From Ahrensia sp. (GTDB taxonomy: Bacteria > Pseudomonadota > Alphaproteobacteria > Rhizobiales > Rhizobiaceae): 5,859 nt of DNA. Shown in pieces: positions 5,267 through 5,859 of the stretch (position 1 is the stretch's first letter; each line of letters opens with the position of its first letter). Position numbers and translations under genes: made by a program. Under the pieces are notes generated by a model. It worked only from the letters and a program-made list of their open reading frames with translations, ran no database searches and had not been told where the DNA came from. The stretch spans positions 1 through 5,859 of the forward strand of contig QILU01000180.1 in assembly GCA_003233475.1 (NCBI GenBank). The letters run 5' to 3'.

Positions 5267-5859
5267 ATGTCCCTGAAATATGGCCCTTCACTAATGGCAA
5301 TTCCCGGCCCTTCTGTTATGCCAGAACGGGTTTTGCGCGCCATGCACCGTGCATCACCGAACATTTATGAAGGGGAATTGATTGACTTGACCGCTACTCT
5401 TTTTCCCGATCTGAAAACGGTTGCTCGCACAAAATGTGATGCAGCAATTTATATTGCCAACGGCCATGGTGCGTGGGAAGCGGTTATTAAAAACACCTTG
5501 AATGCCGGGGACAAGGCACTGGTCATTTCAACCGGAAGATTTGCTCAAGGCTGGGCGGAATTGGCCCAGAGCCACGGCATCGACGTGCAGATTCTGGAGT
5601 TTGGAATGCAGGGCGACGCCAACCCCGATAAACTGGAAGAGGTTTTACGCAAAGACACCACGGGCGAAATAAAAGCTGTCCTGACCGTGCACGCCGATAC
5701 GGCTTCCTCTGTAATTAATGACATTCCAAAATTGCGCCAAGCCATCAACAACGCCGAACACGATGCCCTGTTCATGGTGGATTGTATCGCCAGCCTTGGA
5801 TGTGATTATTATGAGATGGATGCATGGGGGGTGGATGTCACCGTGGCCGCCTGTCAAAA
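5267..5859 (+). CDS. Class V PLP-dependent aminotransferase, alanine/serine-glyoxylate type, 3'-truncated by window edge
   Basis: The frame starts at ATG 5267 and stays open to the right edge (197 full codons of a family length near 380-400). The N-terminus, MAIPGPSVMPERVLRAM, is typical of the alanine/serine/ureidoglycine-glyoxylate aminotransferase family. Next come the phosphate-side segment IANGHGAWEA, the block VHADTASSVIND, and VDCIASLG, whose Asp holds the PLP pyridine nitrogen. The last residues are VTVAACQ followed by two bases 'aa'. In this family the next codon of the (S/C)QK motif is the Schiff-base lysine, so the window ends inside it. The NIYEGEL segment replaces the HRGPEF-like segment of common serine-glyoxylate enzymes, marking a distinct subgroup. 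It probably transfers an amino group to glyoxylate, which AllA produces just upstream. An (S)-ureidoglycine-glyoxylate aminotransferase (PucG-like) role would fit the context, but the donor cannot be read from the sequence. It has its own ribosome site and possibly its own promoter. Confidence 0.9.
   Translation, partial: MSLKYGPSLMAIPGPSVMPERVLRAMHRASPNIYEGELIDLTATLFPDLKTVARTKCDAAIYIANGHGAWEAVIKNTLNAGDKALVISTGRFAQGWAELAQSHGIDVQILEFGMQGDANPDKLEEVLRKDTTGEIKAVLTVHADTASSVINDIPKLRQAINNAEHDALFMVDCIASLGCDYYEMDAWGVDVTVAACQ

Overview
The window reads as a stretch of a proteobacterial chromosome, most likely from an alphaproteobacterium of moderate GC content (marine-type gene content). This is inferred from the style of the proteins: the SelO activation segment with DYGPCAFMD and the IPGPSVMP / NIYEGEL class V aminotransferase look alphaproteobacterial to me. 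No marker gene proves it. All genes lie on the + strand and are closely packed up to position 5063. There are no RNA genes, mobile elements, CRISPR arrays or long repeats that I can see.

Layout. (1) 1-983: the C-terminal two thirds of SelO (YdiU), a pseudokinase-fold protein AMPylase, cut by the left edge. (2) 1011-4170: a BhbA/NpRdhA-type catabolic reductive dehalogenase. It appears to be one gene of about 1,050 codons broken by a frameshift near 1803-1810. The first piece (1011-1886) carries the vestigial N-terminal B12-fold half. The second (1792-4170) carries the catalytic cobalamin half, two [4Fe-4S] clusters, an FMN/NAD(P)H reductase and a C-terminal [2Fe-2S] ferredoxin. (3) 4219-4566: a glutaredoxin-type arsenate reductase (ArsC). 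(4) 4569-5063: ureidoglycolate lyase (AllA), two bases after arsC. (5) 5064-5266: a 203-base gap with a weak promoter candidate. (6) 5267-right edge: the start of a class V, alanine/serine-glyoxylate-type aminotransferase, cut at the codon that should encode the PLP lysine.

How the genes relate. The dehalogenase has no Tat signal and brings its own electron chain (NAD(P)H to FMN to [2Fe-2S] to two [4Fe-4S] to cobalamin). It therefore fits cytoplasmic, catabolic removal of halogens from (probably phenolic) aromatics rather than organohalide respiration. The catalytic Tyr, Lys and Arg known from NpRdhA are present at exactly the published spacing. AllA makes glyoxylate and urea, and the downstream aminotransferase belongs to a glyoxylate-using family, so these two may form a purine-nitrogen/glyoxylate link. 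SelO and ArsC have no evident functional tie to the dehalogenase beyond shared direction and tight spacing.

The most notable object is the dehalogenase. It is a rare self-sufficient fusion enzyme whose frame is broken at the junction between its two pseudo-symmetric halves. Whether this is a sequencing error, a recent mutation or a working split enzyme cannot be settled from the sequence alone.
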